Below, in pieces: positions 38,730-46,612 of a DNA stretch of 64,000 bases. The notes beneath the pieces are model-generated. The model searched no databases, had not been told where the DNA came from, and saw only the letters and a list, made by a program, of their open reading frames with translations. The stretch is from Ideonella_A intermedia_A. Its GTDB lineage: Bacteria > Pseudomonadota > Gammaproteobacteria > Burkholderiales > Burkholderiaceae_C. The stretch is taken from the NCBI GenBank assembly GCA_943370175.1, contig CALRPU020000001.1, positions 1 through 64,000 of the forward strand, read 5' to 3'. The translations under genes were made by a program, and so were the position numbers. Each line of letters starts with the position of its first letter. The stretch's first letter is position 1.

Positions 38730-39656
38730 ATGACGCCCACCCAAGTCAGCCTTGTCGACGTCGGCCCGCGCGACGGCCTGCAGAACGAGAAGCAGATGGT
38801 TTCGGCCGCCGACAAGGTCGAACTGGTGCACCGGCTGCAGGCCGCCGGCCTGCGCGAGATCGAGGTCACCAGCTTCGTCAGCCCGAAATGGGTGCCGCAG
38901 ATGGCCGACAACGCCGAGGTGATGGCCGGCCTGCGGCGCGACCCCGCGGTGCGCTACAGCGTGCTGACGCCCAACATGAAGGGCCTGGAAGCGGCGCTGG
39001 CCACCCGGCCCGGCGAGGTGGTGGTGTTTGCCGCCTGCACCGAGGCCTTCAGCCAGCGCAACATCAACTGCAGCATCGCCGAAAGCATCGAGCGCTTCCG
39101 CCCCGTGGTCGAGGCCGCGCACGCGGCGGGCGTGCGGGTGCGCGGCGCGCTGAGCTGCACTGTCGGTTGCCCGTACCAGGGCGAGGTCAGCCCCGTCGAG
39201 GTCGAAGCCGTGGTGAGCCAGATCCACGCCATCGGCGTCGACCATTGCAGCATCGCTGACACCATCGGCGTGGGCACCCCGCGGGCCGTGCAGGCGGTGA
39301 TGGAGCGCGCGCTGAAGCACTACCCGCTGCACGAGGTCAGCGGCCACTTCCACGACACCTACGGCCAGGCGCTGGCCAACATCCTGGCCTGCCTGCAGAT
39401 GGGCGTGCACCGCTTCGACAGCAGCATCGCCGGCCTGGGCGGCTGCCCCTACGCCAAGGGCGCCACCGGCAACGTGGCCACCGAGGACGTGGTCTTCATG
39501 CTGCGCGGCATGGGCATCGACACCGGCATTGACCTGAACCGCCTCGTCGACGCCGGCGCGTTCATTTCGGACGTGCTGGGCCGCCCGCCGGTCTCTCGCG
39601 CCGGCAAGGCCCTGCTGACCAAGCGCCGGGCGGCCACCGAGGCCGCGGCCGCATGA
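38730..39656 (+). CDS. liuE: Hydroxymethylglutaryl-CoA lyase
   Basis: LiuE cleaves HMG-CoA to acetoacetate and acetyl-CoA, the last step of the liu pathway. The 308-residue TIM-barrel protein has SLVDVGPRDGLQNE at the start (metal-binding Asp and catalytic Arg), SGHFHDTYGQALAN with metal-binding histidines, and the family signature GLGGCPYAKGATGNVATED with the loop cysteine. The start at 38730 lies 11 bases after liuD. Confidence 0.96.
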   Translation: MTPTQVSLVDVGPRDGLQNEKQMVSAADKVELVHRLQAAGLREIEVTSFVSPKWVPQMADNAEVMAGLRRDPAVRYSVLTPNMKGLEAALATRPGEVVVFAACTEAFSQRNINCSIAESIERFRPVVEAAHAAGVRVRGALSCTVGCPYQGEVSPVEVEAVVSQIHAIGVDHCSIADTIGVGTPRAVQAVMERALKHYPLHEVSGHFHDTYGQALANILACLQMGVHRFDSSIAGLGGCPYAKGATGNVATEDVVFMLRGMGIDTGIDLNRLVDAGAFISDVLGRPPVSRAGKALLTKRRAATEAAAA

Positions 39657-40225
39657 GCGCCGACGTCGGTCTGGACGGCAGCCCTGGCGTGGGCGCCGTG
39701 AACGGTGCTGGCGGCCCCGCCTGCCCCACCGCCGATCCCGCCACCCGCCCCGAGGGCTTCGTGCGCGTGTGCACCGCGCTGGCCGAGCGTGGCCACCCGA
39801 ACGCGCCGGTCTTCCTGAGCGTGGCCGCCCGCACCGCGCAGGAGGCCGCGGACGCGCTGGGCATCGCGCTGGGGCAGATCGCGAAGAGCGTCATCTTCCG
39901 GCGCCAGTCCGACGGCGTGGCGGTGCTGGTGGTGACCTCCGGCGACCGGCGGGTGGACGAGAAGAAGGTGGCCGCGCTGGTGGCGCCCGACGGCGGCCTG
40001 GGCCGCGCCGACGCCGAGTTCGTCAAGGCCCGCACCGGCTTCAGCATCGGCGGGGTGTCGCCGGTGGCGCACTTGACGCCGCCGGTCACGCTGATCGACC
40101 GCGAGCTGTTCCGCTTCGACACCGTCTGGGCCGCGGCCGGCCACCCGAACGGCGTCTTTGCGCTGAGCCCGCAGCAATTGGTCGCGCTCACCGGGGCGCC
40201 GGTGGCCGACGTGGTGAAAACCTGA
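39653..40225 (+). CDS. YbaK/EbsC family protein (aminoacyl-tRNA editing-like)
   Basis: The 190-residue protein has a YbaK/ProX-type domain (about residues 45-185) that in characterised relatives deacylates misacylated tRNA. The lysine of IAKSVIFRR matches the conserved active-site lysine, and FSIGGVSPVAHL is the usual GVSP motif. The first 35 residues are a low-complexity Gly/Ala/Pro extension. Its ATG overlaps the liuE stop as ATGA, so it is translated in the same operon although no metabolic link is obvious. Confidence 0.88.
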   Translation: MSADVGLDGSPGVGAVNGAGGPACPTADPATRPEGFVRVCTALAERGHPNAPVFLSVAARTAQEAADALGIALGQIAKSVIFRRQSDGVAVLVVTSGDRRVDEKKVAALVAPDGGLGRADAEFVKARTGFSIGGVSPVAHLTPPVTLIDRELFRFDTVWAAAGHPNGVFALSPQQLVALTGAPVADVVKT

Positions 40226-40247
40226 GGCCGCTCGGCGACACTGCGCC

Positions 40248-40583
40248 ATGACCCGAATCGTCTTTCCCCGCATCGGCACCGTGGGCACCGCGGCCGCGGC
40301 CAACGGGGCGGCCCCGCCCCTGGCGTCCACCGCAGCCCCGGCGTCCACCGCCCCGACCACACCCGCCGCACCCGCCCCACCCGCCGTGCCCAGCCCCTGC
40401 ATCAACATCTGCCGCATGGACCCGGTCACCGGCCTGTGCGAAGGCTGCGCCCGCACGCTGGACGAGATCGCCGGCTGGTCGCGCTACGACAACGCCCGCA
40501 AGCAGGCGGTGCTGGACGCCCTGGCCCACCGGCCCGCGCCCACCGCGCGCGCCGCCAGCGACGACCTATTCGCCGGCACCTGA
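40248..40583 (+). CDS. DUF1289 domain protein
   Basis: The 111-residue protein ends with a DUF1289 domain (about residues 46-95). It has the Cys pattern SPCINICRMDPVTGLCEGCARTLDEIAGW, four cysteines likely to bind a metal or iron-sulfur centre. Function is unknown. The first 45 residues are a Pro/Ala/Thr-rich low-complexity extension. It sits in line with ybaK and the isomerase-like gene. Confidence 0.85.
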   Translation: MTRIVFPRIGTVGTAAAANGAAPPLASTAAPASTAPTTPAAPAPPAVPSPCINICRMDPVTGLCEGCARTLDEIAGWSRYDNARKQAVLDALAHRPAPTARAASDDLFAGT

Positions 40584-40599
40584 TGGACCGGCCTGCGCC

Positions 40600-41244
40600 A
40601 TGACCGAGATCGACTTCTACTTCGACCCCATCTCGCCTTACGCCCACCTCGCCTTCGAGCGGCTGCCGCAGGTGCTGGAGGGACTCAGCCACGTCGTCAA
40701 CCACCGGCCTATCCTGTTCGCCGGGCTGCTGCAGCACTGGGGCCAGAAGGGCCCGGCCGAGATCGAGCCCAAGCGCGCCTGGACCTTCCGGCAGGTCCAC
40801 TGGCTGGCCCACCGCCACGGCATCCGGCTGAACACGCCCGCCCAGCACCCGTTCAACCCGCTGGCGCTGCTGCGCTTGCTGATGGCCTGCGCGCCCGACG
40901 GCGGCTTGCCCAACCGCCGCCAGTGCGAACAGGTGTTCCACCACGTCTGGCACGGCGGCGGCGACGCCAACGAGCCCGACCGCCTGCGCGAACTCAGCGT
41001 GCGCCTGGCCCCGGTGCGCGACCCGCAGGGCGACGAGGTCAAGCGTGCGGTGCGTGCCGCCACCGATGCCGCGGTGGCCCTGGGCTTGTTCGGCGTGCCC
41101 ACCTGCGTGGTCGACGGCCGCGCCTACTGGGGCCTGGACGGCCTGGACATGCTCAGCGCCGCCTTGCGCGGCGACCCCTGGCTGGCCGGTCCCGGCTGGG
41201 ACGCCGAAGGCGCGCCGCGCGCCGGCGTGCAGCGCCGTTCCTGA
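40600..41244 (+). CDS. 2-Hydroxychromene-2-carboxylate isomerase-like protein (DsbA family)
   Basis: The 214-residue protein is a thioredoxin-fold member of the DsbA/kappa-GST group. IDFYFDPISPYAHLAFERL has Ser in the position of the CXXC motif, as in the glutathione-dependent isomerase of naphthalene degradation. FGVPTCVVDGRAYWGLDGLDML is the conserved cis-proline segment. No naphthalene genes are nearby, so the physiological substrate is uncertain. It is the last gene of the liuB-to-40600 run. Confidence 0.85.
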   Translation: MTEIDFYFDPISPYAHLAFERLPQVLEGLSHVVNHRPILFAGLLQHWGQKGPAEIEPKRAWTFRQVHWLAHRHGIRLNTPAQHPFNPLALLRLLMACAPDGGLPNRRQCEQVFHHVWHGGGDANEPDRLRELSVRLAPVRDPQGDEVKRAVRAATDAAVALGLFGVPTCVVDGRAYWGLDGLDMLSAALRGDPWLAGPGWDAEGAPRAGVQRRS

Positions 41245-41438
41245 CAGCGTCGGGCCGCCCAAACCCCCACCCAAGGGTTTTCACACCCGGTTTCATCTCA
41301 CATCGAGAAACGCAACGTGCGGGTTTCCACGCGTTTCGTCAGCTTCCGTTGGTTTCGCGTCAGAGGGTCGTCAGAGCCCCCACCCAGACTCGCGCTGCAC
41401 GTCGCCCGTCGGCGATGAATTTGCGAGGAGACAAACGC
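41245..41438. other. 194-base intergenic region before the MFS gene
   Basis: This gap holds an inverted repeat with 7-base arms (GAAACGC about 41302-41308 and GCGTTTC about 41326-41332) separated by 17 bases, and a run of related GTTTC/CGTCAG words to its right. The last bases provide the ribosome-binding site GAGGAG nine bases before the MFS start. The repeat may be an operator for the transporter gene; no clear promoter boxes are seen. Confidence 0.35.
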
Positions 41439-43226
41439 ATGGCAAACACAGCGGCAATGAAAGGGCAGGTCGCCAAGTCGACCGCGCCCATGACACCGGA
41501 GGAGCGCAAGGTCATCTTTGCGTCGTCCCTCGGCACCGTCTTCGAGTGGTATGACTTCTACCTGTACGGCTCGCTCGCGGCGATCATCGCCAAGCAGTTC
41601 TTTGCCGGTCTGGACGAAGGCTCCGCCTTCATCTTCGCGCTGCTGGCCTTCGCGGCCGGCTTCATCGTTCGTCCCTTCGGCGCCATCTTCTTCGGTCGCC
41701 TGGGCGACATGATCGGCCGGAAATACACCTTCCTGGTCACCATCCTGATCATGGGCCTGTCGACCTTCATCGTCGGCATCCTGCCCAACTACGCCACCAT
41801 CGGCGTGGCCGCGCCGGTCATCCTGATCGTGCTGCGCTTGCTGCAGGGCCTGGCCCTCGGCGGCGAGTACGGCGGTGCCGCCACCTACGTGGCCGAGCAC
41901 GCGCCGCACGGCAAGCGCGGCGCCTACACCGCCTGGATCCAGACCACCGCCACGCTCGGCCTGTTCCTGAGCCTGATGGTGATCCTGGGCACCCGCACCT
42001 GGGTCGGCGAAGAAGCCTTTGCCGACTGGGGCTGGCGCGTGCCGTTCATCGTGTCGATCCTGCTGCTGGCCATCAGCGTGTGGATTCGCCTGGCGATGAA
42101 TGAGTCGCCCGCCTTCAAGAAGATGAAGGAAGAGGGCAAGACCTCCAAGGCGCCGCTGACCGAGTCCTTCGGCCAGTGGAAGAACCTGAAGATCGTGATC
42201 CTGGCCCTGATCGGCCTGACCGCCGGCCAAGCCGTGGTCTGGTACACGGGTCAGTTCTACGCCCTGTTCTTCCTGACGCAGTCGCTGAAGGTCGATGGCG
42301 CCACCGCCAACATCCTGATCGCGATCTCGCTGTTGATCGGCACGCCGTTCTTCATCGTCTTCGGCACGCTGTCGGACAAGATCGGCCGCAAGCCGATCAT
42401 CATGGCCGGCTGCCTGCTGGGCGCCCTGACCTACTTCCCGGCCTTCAAGATGCTGACCGAGGCCGCCAACCCTGACCTCGCCAAGGCGCAAGCCACGTCG
42501 CAAGTGGTGGTGGTGGCCGACCCGGCCGAGTGCTCGTTCCAGTTCAACCCGACCGGCACGAAGAAGTTCACCTCCTCGTGCGATGTGGCCAAGCAGAAGC
42601 TGGCCTCGGCCTCGGTCAGCTACGAGAACGTCGCCGCCCCGGCCGGCACCCCGGCTGTGGTCAAAGTCGGCGCCACCGAAATCGCCGTGGCCGTGACGCC
42701 CGAAGCCATCGCGACCGCCAAGGCCGCCGCCGAGCAGAAGCTGGCCGACCTCAAAGCCGCCGCCACGCCCGACGCCAAGGCGATCGCCGCGGCCACCGCC
42801 AGCGTGAAGGCGCTGAGCGGCGAGAAGACCGCCAAGGACGCGGTGTTCACCGCCAACCTGCGCGCCGCGCTGAAGGCCGCCGGCTACCCGGACAAGGCCG
42901 ACCCGGCCAAGGTGGACAAGCCGAAGATCATCATGATCCTGATCTACCTGGTGATCCTGGTGACCATGGTCTACGGCCCGATCGCCGCGATGCTGGTGGA
43001 AATGTTCCCGACCCGCATCCGCTACACCTCGATGAGCCTGCCGTACCACATCGGCAACGGCTGGTTCGGCGGCCTGCTGCCCACCACCGCGTTCGCCATC
43101 GTGGCGCAGACCGGCAACATGTACAACGGCCTGTGGTACCCGATCATCATCGCCGCGGCCACCTTCGTCATCGGCATGATCTTCGTGCGCGAAACCAAGG
43201 ACGTGGACATCTACGCAGGCGACTGA
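41439..43226 (+). CDS. MFS metabolite:proton symporter with a large periplasmic insertion
   Basis: The 595-residue protein belongs to the MHS branch of the major facilitator superfamily (FEWYDFYLYGSLAAII near residue 35, GRLGDMIGRK between helices 2 and 3, RLLQGLALGGEYGGAATYVAEH). Relatives carry organic acids or osmolytes and are about 430 long. The extra length is one insertion of about 150 residues (343-492) between helices 9 and 10. It contains Cys365 and Cys381 followed by Ala/Lys-rich helical sequence, and standard topology puts it in the periplasm. The ATG at 41439 is preceded by GAGGAG. Confidence 0.88.
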   Translation: MANTAAMKGQVAKSTAPMTPEERKVIFASSLGTVFEWYDFYLYGSLAAIIAKQFFAGLDEGSAFIFALLAFAAGFIVRPFGAIFFGRLGDMIGRKYTFLVTILIMGLSTFIVGILPNYATIGVAAPVILIVLRLLQGLALGGEYGGAATYVAEHAPHGKRGAYTAWIQTTATLGLFLSLMVILGTRTWVGEEAFADWGWRVPFIVSILLLAISVWIRLAMNESPAFKKMKEEGKTSKAPLTESFGQWKNLKIVILALIGLTAGQAVVWYTGQFYALFFLTQSLKVDGATANILIAISLLIGTPFFIVFGTLSDKIGRKPIIMAGCLLGALTYFPAFKMLTEAANPDLAKAQATSQVVVVADPAECSFQFNPTGTKKFTSSCDVAKQKLASASVSYENVAAPAGTPAVVKVGATEIAVAVTPEAIATAKAAAEQKLADLKAAATPDAKAIAAATASVKALSGEKTAKDAVFTANLRAALKAAGYPDKADPAKVDKPKIIMILIYLVILVTMVYGPIAAMLVEMFPTRIRYTSMSLPYHIGNGWFGGLLPTTAFAIVAQTGNMYNGLWYPIIIAAATFVIGMIFVRETKDVDIYAGD

Positions 43227-43293
43227 GCCTGCCCCACCGCACCGCCAGCCCTCGGGCACGGCGGTGCACTTTGACCCCTAAGGAACCTGGACC

Positions 43294-43485
43294 ATGTGGA
43301 AAATCGCCGTCGGCTTTGCCGTGTTTGCTGCCCTCGCCATCTTCGTGATCATGAAGGGCGGTGACAGCCTGGACATGGGGGGCGAAAAGCACGGCGCCGA
43401 CGCAGTGCACGCCGAGCCCGCCCCAGTCGCCGCCCCCGCGGCGGCATCGGCGGCCGCCGTGCCCGCATCGGCCGCGTCGAACTGA
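43294..43485 (+). CDS. Small single-pass membrane protein, 63 residues
   Basis: A 63-codon gene starts 67 bases after the MFS gene with AAGGA nine bases upstream. The product has one hydrophobic helix at the N-terminus (MWKIAVGFAVFAALAIFVIM), then a hydrophilic Ala/Pro tail of about 40 residues. I recognise no family. It is followed directly by a strong terminator, so it is the last gene of the MFS transcript and may be an accessory peptide of the transporter; that is inference. Confidence 0.65.
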   Translation: MWKIAVGFAVFAALAIFVIMKGGDSLDMGGEKHGADAVHAEPAPVAAPAAASAAAVPASAASN

Positions 43486-43504
43486 ACCTGCCGGTTTTCC
43501 CGAG

Positions 43505-43536
43505 GCCCTGACGGCTTGGCCGTCGGGGCTTTTTTT
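43505..43536 (+). terminator. Rho-independent terminator of the MFS operon
   Basis: An 11-bp stem with one G-T pair (43505-43515 with 43519-43529), a 3-base loop TTG and seven T residues (43530-43536) end the MFS transcript. On the minus strand no T-tract follows the hairpin, so it serves the plus strand only. Confidence 0.94.
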
Positions 43537-43540
43537 CGTC

Positions 43541-44011
43541 TCAGAGAAAGCGTTCGAGCAGCCGCTTGGACTGGCGGTCCAGCGCCTTGGGCTCGCGCAG
43601 GCGGAAGCTGATGCCGTGCGCGTCGGTGATCAAGAGGCCGCCGTCGTGCAGGCGGCGGATGTCCTCTTCCCCTTTCAACACCAGCGTGGTTGGCCCGCGG
43701 TTGGTGTGGACCTGCCAGGTGCTGGGCGTCGAGAACGTGGACACCGCGACCAGGCGCTCGATCTCCGGGATGAATTCGCGGTCGCTCAAGGCGTCGTCGA
43801 TCAGGCGGCGGGTCGGGGCCGGCAGGTCGCTCAGGCGGTCGATCCAGGCGCGCTCATGGCCGTCGCTGCCGACCAACGACACGCCCTCGTCCGGCGCGGC
43901 CAGAGGAAAGGCGCGCACCGGCGTCACGGGCTCGGCCGGGCCACCCGGGTGGGTTTGCAAGCTCAGGTGACCCAGGGCGTCGACCGCCAACCGCAGTTCC
44001 TTGGGATTCAT
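43541..44011 (-). CDS. Cyanophycin-associated DUF1854 protein
   Basis: The 156-residue protein is a DUF1854 member; this family is repeatedly found beside cyanophycin genes with an ABC exporter. The core reads DREFIPEIERLVAVSTFSTPSTWQVHTNRGPTTLVLKGEEDIRRL, with no catalytic motif I recognise. It lies 34 bases after the ABC exporter gene on the same strand, with GAGG five bases before the ATG. Function unknown; a role in cyanophycin metabolism is inferred from the neighbourhood. Confidence 0.82.
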   Translation of the reverse strand: MNPKELRLAVDALGHLSLQTHPGGPAEPVTPVRAFPLAAPDEGVSLVGSDGHERAWIDRLSDLPAPTRRLIDDALSDREFIPEIERLVAVSTFSTPSTWQVHTNRGPTTLVLKGEEDIRRLHDGGLLITDAHGISFRLREPKALDRQSKRLLERFL

Positions 44012-44045
44012 CGCGACCTCGGCATCTCAGGGGATTCAGGGCAGG

Positions 44046-46376
44046 TCATGACTTGGCCTCGACCTGCACCGTGGCGGGGGCGCCGGCCGCGGCCGCTTGC
44101 GCCAGCAGGGTGTCGCGGCGCTCGACGTCGTTCGACTCGGTGTCGACTTGGCGCGCTTGCGCCTCATGGAGCCGCCAGTACGCGCCCTGGCGGGCGATCA
44201 GCTCGTCGTGCGAGCCCACCTCCACCACCTGCCCGCGGTCCATCACCACCAGCCGGTCCGCCTTGCGCAGCGTTGACAGCCGGTGGGCGATGGCGATGGT
44301 GGTGCGGCCCTGCACCAGGTTGTCGAGCGCCTTCTGGATTTCCTTCTCGGTCTCGGTGTCCACCGACGAGGTGGCCTCGTCGAGGATCAGGATGCGCGGG
44401 TCGATCAGCAGCGCCCGGGCGATGCTGATGCGCTGACGCTCGCCGCCCGACAGGCCCTGGCCACGCTCGCCCACCAGCGAGTCGTAGCCGTGCGGCAGGC
44501 GCAGGATGAACTCGTGCGCGTGCGCCGCGCGGGCGGCGGCGACGATGTCGGCGCGCGTGGCGCCGGGCCGGCCGTAGGCGATGTTCTCGGCGATGGTGCC
44601 GAAGAACAGGAAGGGCTCCTGCAGCACCAGGCCGATGTTGCGGCGGTGGTCGGCCACCGCGTACTGGCGCAGGTCGTGGCCGTCCACGTGGATGCCGCCC
44701 TCGGTGACGTCGTAGAAGCGGCAGATCAGGTTGACCAGGGTGCTCTTGCCCGAGCCGCTGTGGCCCACCAGGCCGATCATCTCGCCGGGTCGGATGTCCA
44801 GGTTCAGGCCGCGGATGATGGCGCGGCTGCCGTAACGAAAGCCGATGTCTCGCAACTCGATGCGTCCCTGCGCGGCGCCCACCTTCACCGGGTTCGCCGG
44901 TTCGGGCACGTTGGACACGTGGTCGAGGATGTCGAAGATGCGCTTGGCGCCGGCGGCCGCCTTCTGCGTCACCGAGACGATGCGGCTCATCGAGTCCAGC
45001 CGCGTGTAGAAGCGGCCGATGTAGGCGATGAAGGCGGTCAGCACGCCCACCGTGATCTCGCTGCGCGAGACCAGCCAGATGCCGAAGGCCCACACCACCA
45101 GCAGGCCGATTTCGGTGAGCAGCGACACCGTGGGCGTGAACAGGCTCCAGGTGGCGTTCAGCTTGTCGTTGACGACGAGGTTGTGGTGGTTGGCCTCGCG
45201 GAAGCGGCCGGCCTCGCGCGATTCCTGGGCGAAGGCCTTGACCACGCGGATGCCGGGAATCGTGTCGGCCAACACGTTGGTCACCTCGCTCCACACGCGG
45301 TCGATCTTCTCGAAGCCGGTGCGCAGCTTGTCGCGCACCACGTGGATCATCCAGGCGATGAACGGCAGGGGCAGCAGCGTGACCAGCGCCAGCCAGGGGT
45401 TGATCGAAAACAGGATCACCGCGGTCATGCCAATCATCAGCACGTCGGTCGCGAAATCGAGCGCGTGCAGTGACAGAAACACACAAATTCGATCGGTTTC
45501 CGACCCGATGCGTGCCATCAAATCGCCGGTGCGCTTGCCGCCGAAGTAATCCAGCGACAACTGCAGCAGGTGATCGAAGGTGGTGGTGCGCAGGTCCGCC
45601 CCGATGCGCTCGGACACCAGCGCCAGCAAATACGTGCGCGCCCAGCCCAGCCCCCAGGCCGCCAGCGCCGCGCCCAGCAAGCCCATCAGCAGCCAGCCGA
45701 CCTTCATCGGGTCGATCTGCTGCCCGTTCTGGAAGGGAATCAGCACATCGTCCATCAACGGGATCGTCAGGTACGGCGGCACGAGCGTGGCCGCGGTCGA
45801 CGCCAGCGTCAGGGCAAACCCGGCCGCCAGCTGGCCGCGGTAGGGCCGCGCGAAGCGCCACAGGCGCAGCAGCACCCAGGTCGACGGCGGGCTGTTTTGC
45901 TCGCGGTGGCACTGTGGGCACTCGTCGCTGTCCGGCGGCAGCGGGGCGCGGCAGCTCGGGCACAGGCCGTCGTCGCTGGCCGGGTCGGTCTGGCCGCTGG
46001 CGCGCTCGGCCTGCACGGCGTCGAAGGCCGCCACCAGGCGCAACGCCTGCACATTGAGCCCAAGCGTGAAGCGCCAGCGGGCCAGCCGGCCCGCCGCGCC
46101 CTGCAGCGCCAGGCTGCCCACGCCGCCGTGGTCGGCATGCCGCAAGGCGAGGCCGCTGTCGATGGGCCAGGTTTGCCAGGTGTCCCCCCCGGGCTCGCGT
46201 GCCCACAGGGCGAGGTTGGTGACGGCCAGCTGGCCTTGACCGAATCGCCCGCCGGCATCCAAGTCAACCTCCAGCGTCGCCCGAACGTTCTCAGCGCTCG
46301 CGAGTTGTTCGTGCAGCGATGCCCACCCGGGTTCGCCCGGCAAGTCGAAGGAAGAATCTGAATGAAGACGTCGCAT
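44046..46376 (-). CDS. Cyanophycin-associated ABC exporter with zinc-ribbon domain
   Basis: The 776-residue protein is a half-size ABC exporter. A soluble N-terminal region (residues 1-135) is followed by a four-cysteine zinc-ribbon (CPSC, 12-residue gap, CPQC, about residues 137-157), six membrane helices (about 175-460) and an ATPase with LVGHSGSGKSTLVN, LSGGERQRISIARALL and ILDEATSSVD. Exporters of this layout are known beside cyanophycin synthetases, but the transported substrate is unknown. It is divergent from cphA' and shares its 236-base upstream region. No clear Shine-Dalgarno precedes the ATG. Confidence 0.87.
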   Translation of the reverse strand: MRRLHSDSSFDLPGEPGWASLHEQLASAENVRATLEVDLDAGGRFGQGQLAVTNLALWAREPGGDTWQTWPIDSGLALRHADHGGVGSLALQGAAGRLARWRFTLGLNVQALRLVAAFDAVQAERASGQTDPASDDGLCPSCRAPLPPDSDECPQCHREQNSPPSTWVLLRLWRFARPYRGQLAAGFALTLASTAATLVPPYLTIPLMDDVLIPFQNGQQIDPMKVGWLLMGLLGAALAAWGLGWARTYLLALVSERIGADLRTTTFDHLLQLSLDYFGGKRTGDLMARIGSETDRICVFLSLHALDFATDVLMIGMTAVILFSINPWLALVTLLPLPFIAWMIHVVRDKLRTGFEKIDRVWSEVTNVLADTIPGIRVVKAFAQESREAGRFREANHHNLVVNDKLNATWSLFTPTVSLLTEIGLLVVWAFGIWLVSRSEITVGVLTAFIAYIGRFYTRLDSMSRIVSVTQKAAAGAKRIFDILDHVSNVPEPANPVKVGAAQGRIELRDIGFRYGSRAIIRGLNLDIRPGEMIGLVGHSGSGKSTLVNLICRFYDVTEGGIHVDGHDLRQYAVADHRRNIGLVLQEPFLFFGTIAENIAYGRPGATRADIVAAARAAHAHEFILRLPHGYDSLVGERGQGLSGGERQRISIARALLIDPRILILDEATSSVDTETEKEIQKALDNLVQGRTTIAIAHRLSTLRKADRLVVMDRGQVVEVGSHDELIARQGAYWRLHEAQARQVDTESNDVERRDTLLAQAAAAGAPATVQVEAKS

Positions 46377-46612
46377 GAGGTTTCAGGGGCGCCGATCGAG
46401 GGACGGCGCAACAGTCGGCACATGGGGTGGCACGCAGGCCGCCTTCCGCTATGAGGGTCGCGGATTCTCGCCGAAGCAGCGCCGGCACGGTTCGCCCGCC
46501 GCTGTCCCTGTGGCTGGCGACGCCGGCCGCACCGGCCCTCACCGCGCGCGGCTCGCGCGGGCACAATCGGGTGATGCTGGCGACCCGCGCCGGCGCCCTG
46601 GCCCCGCTGACG

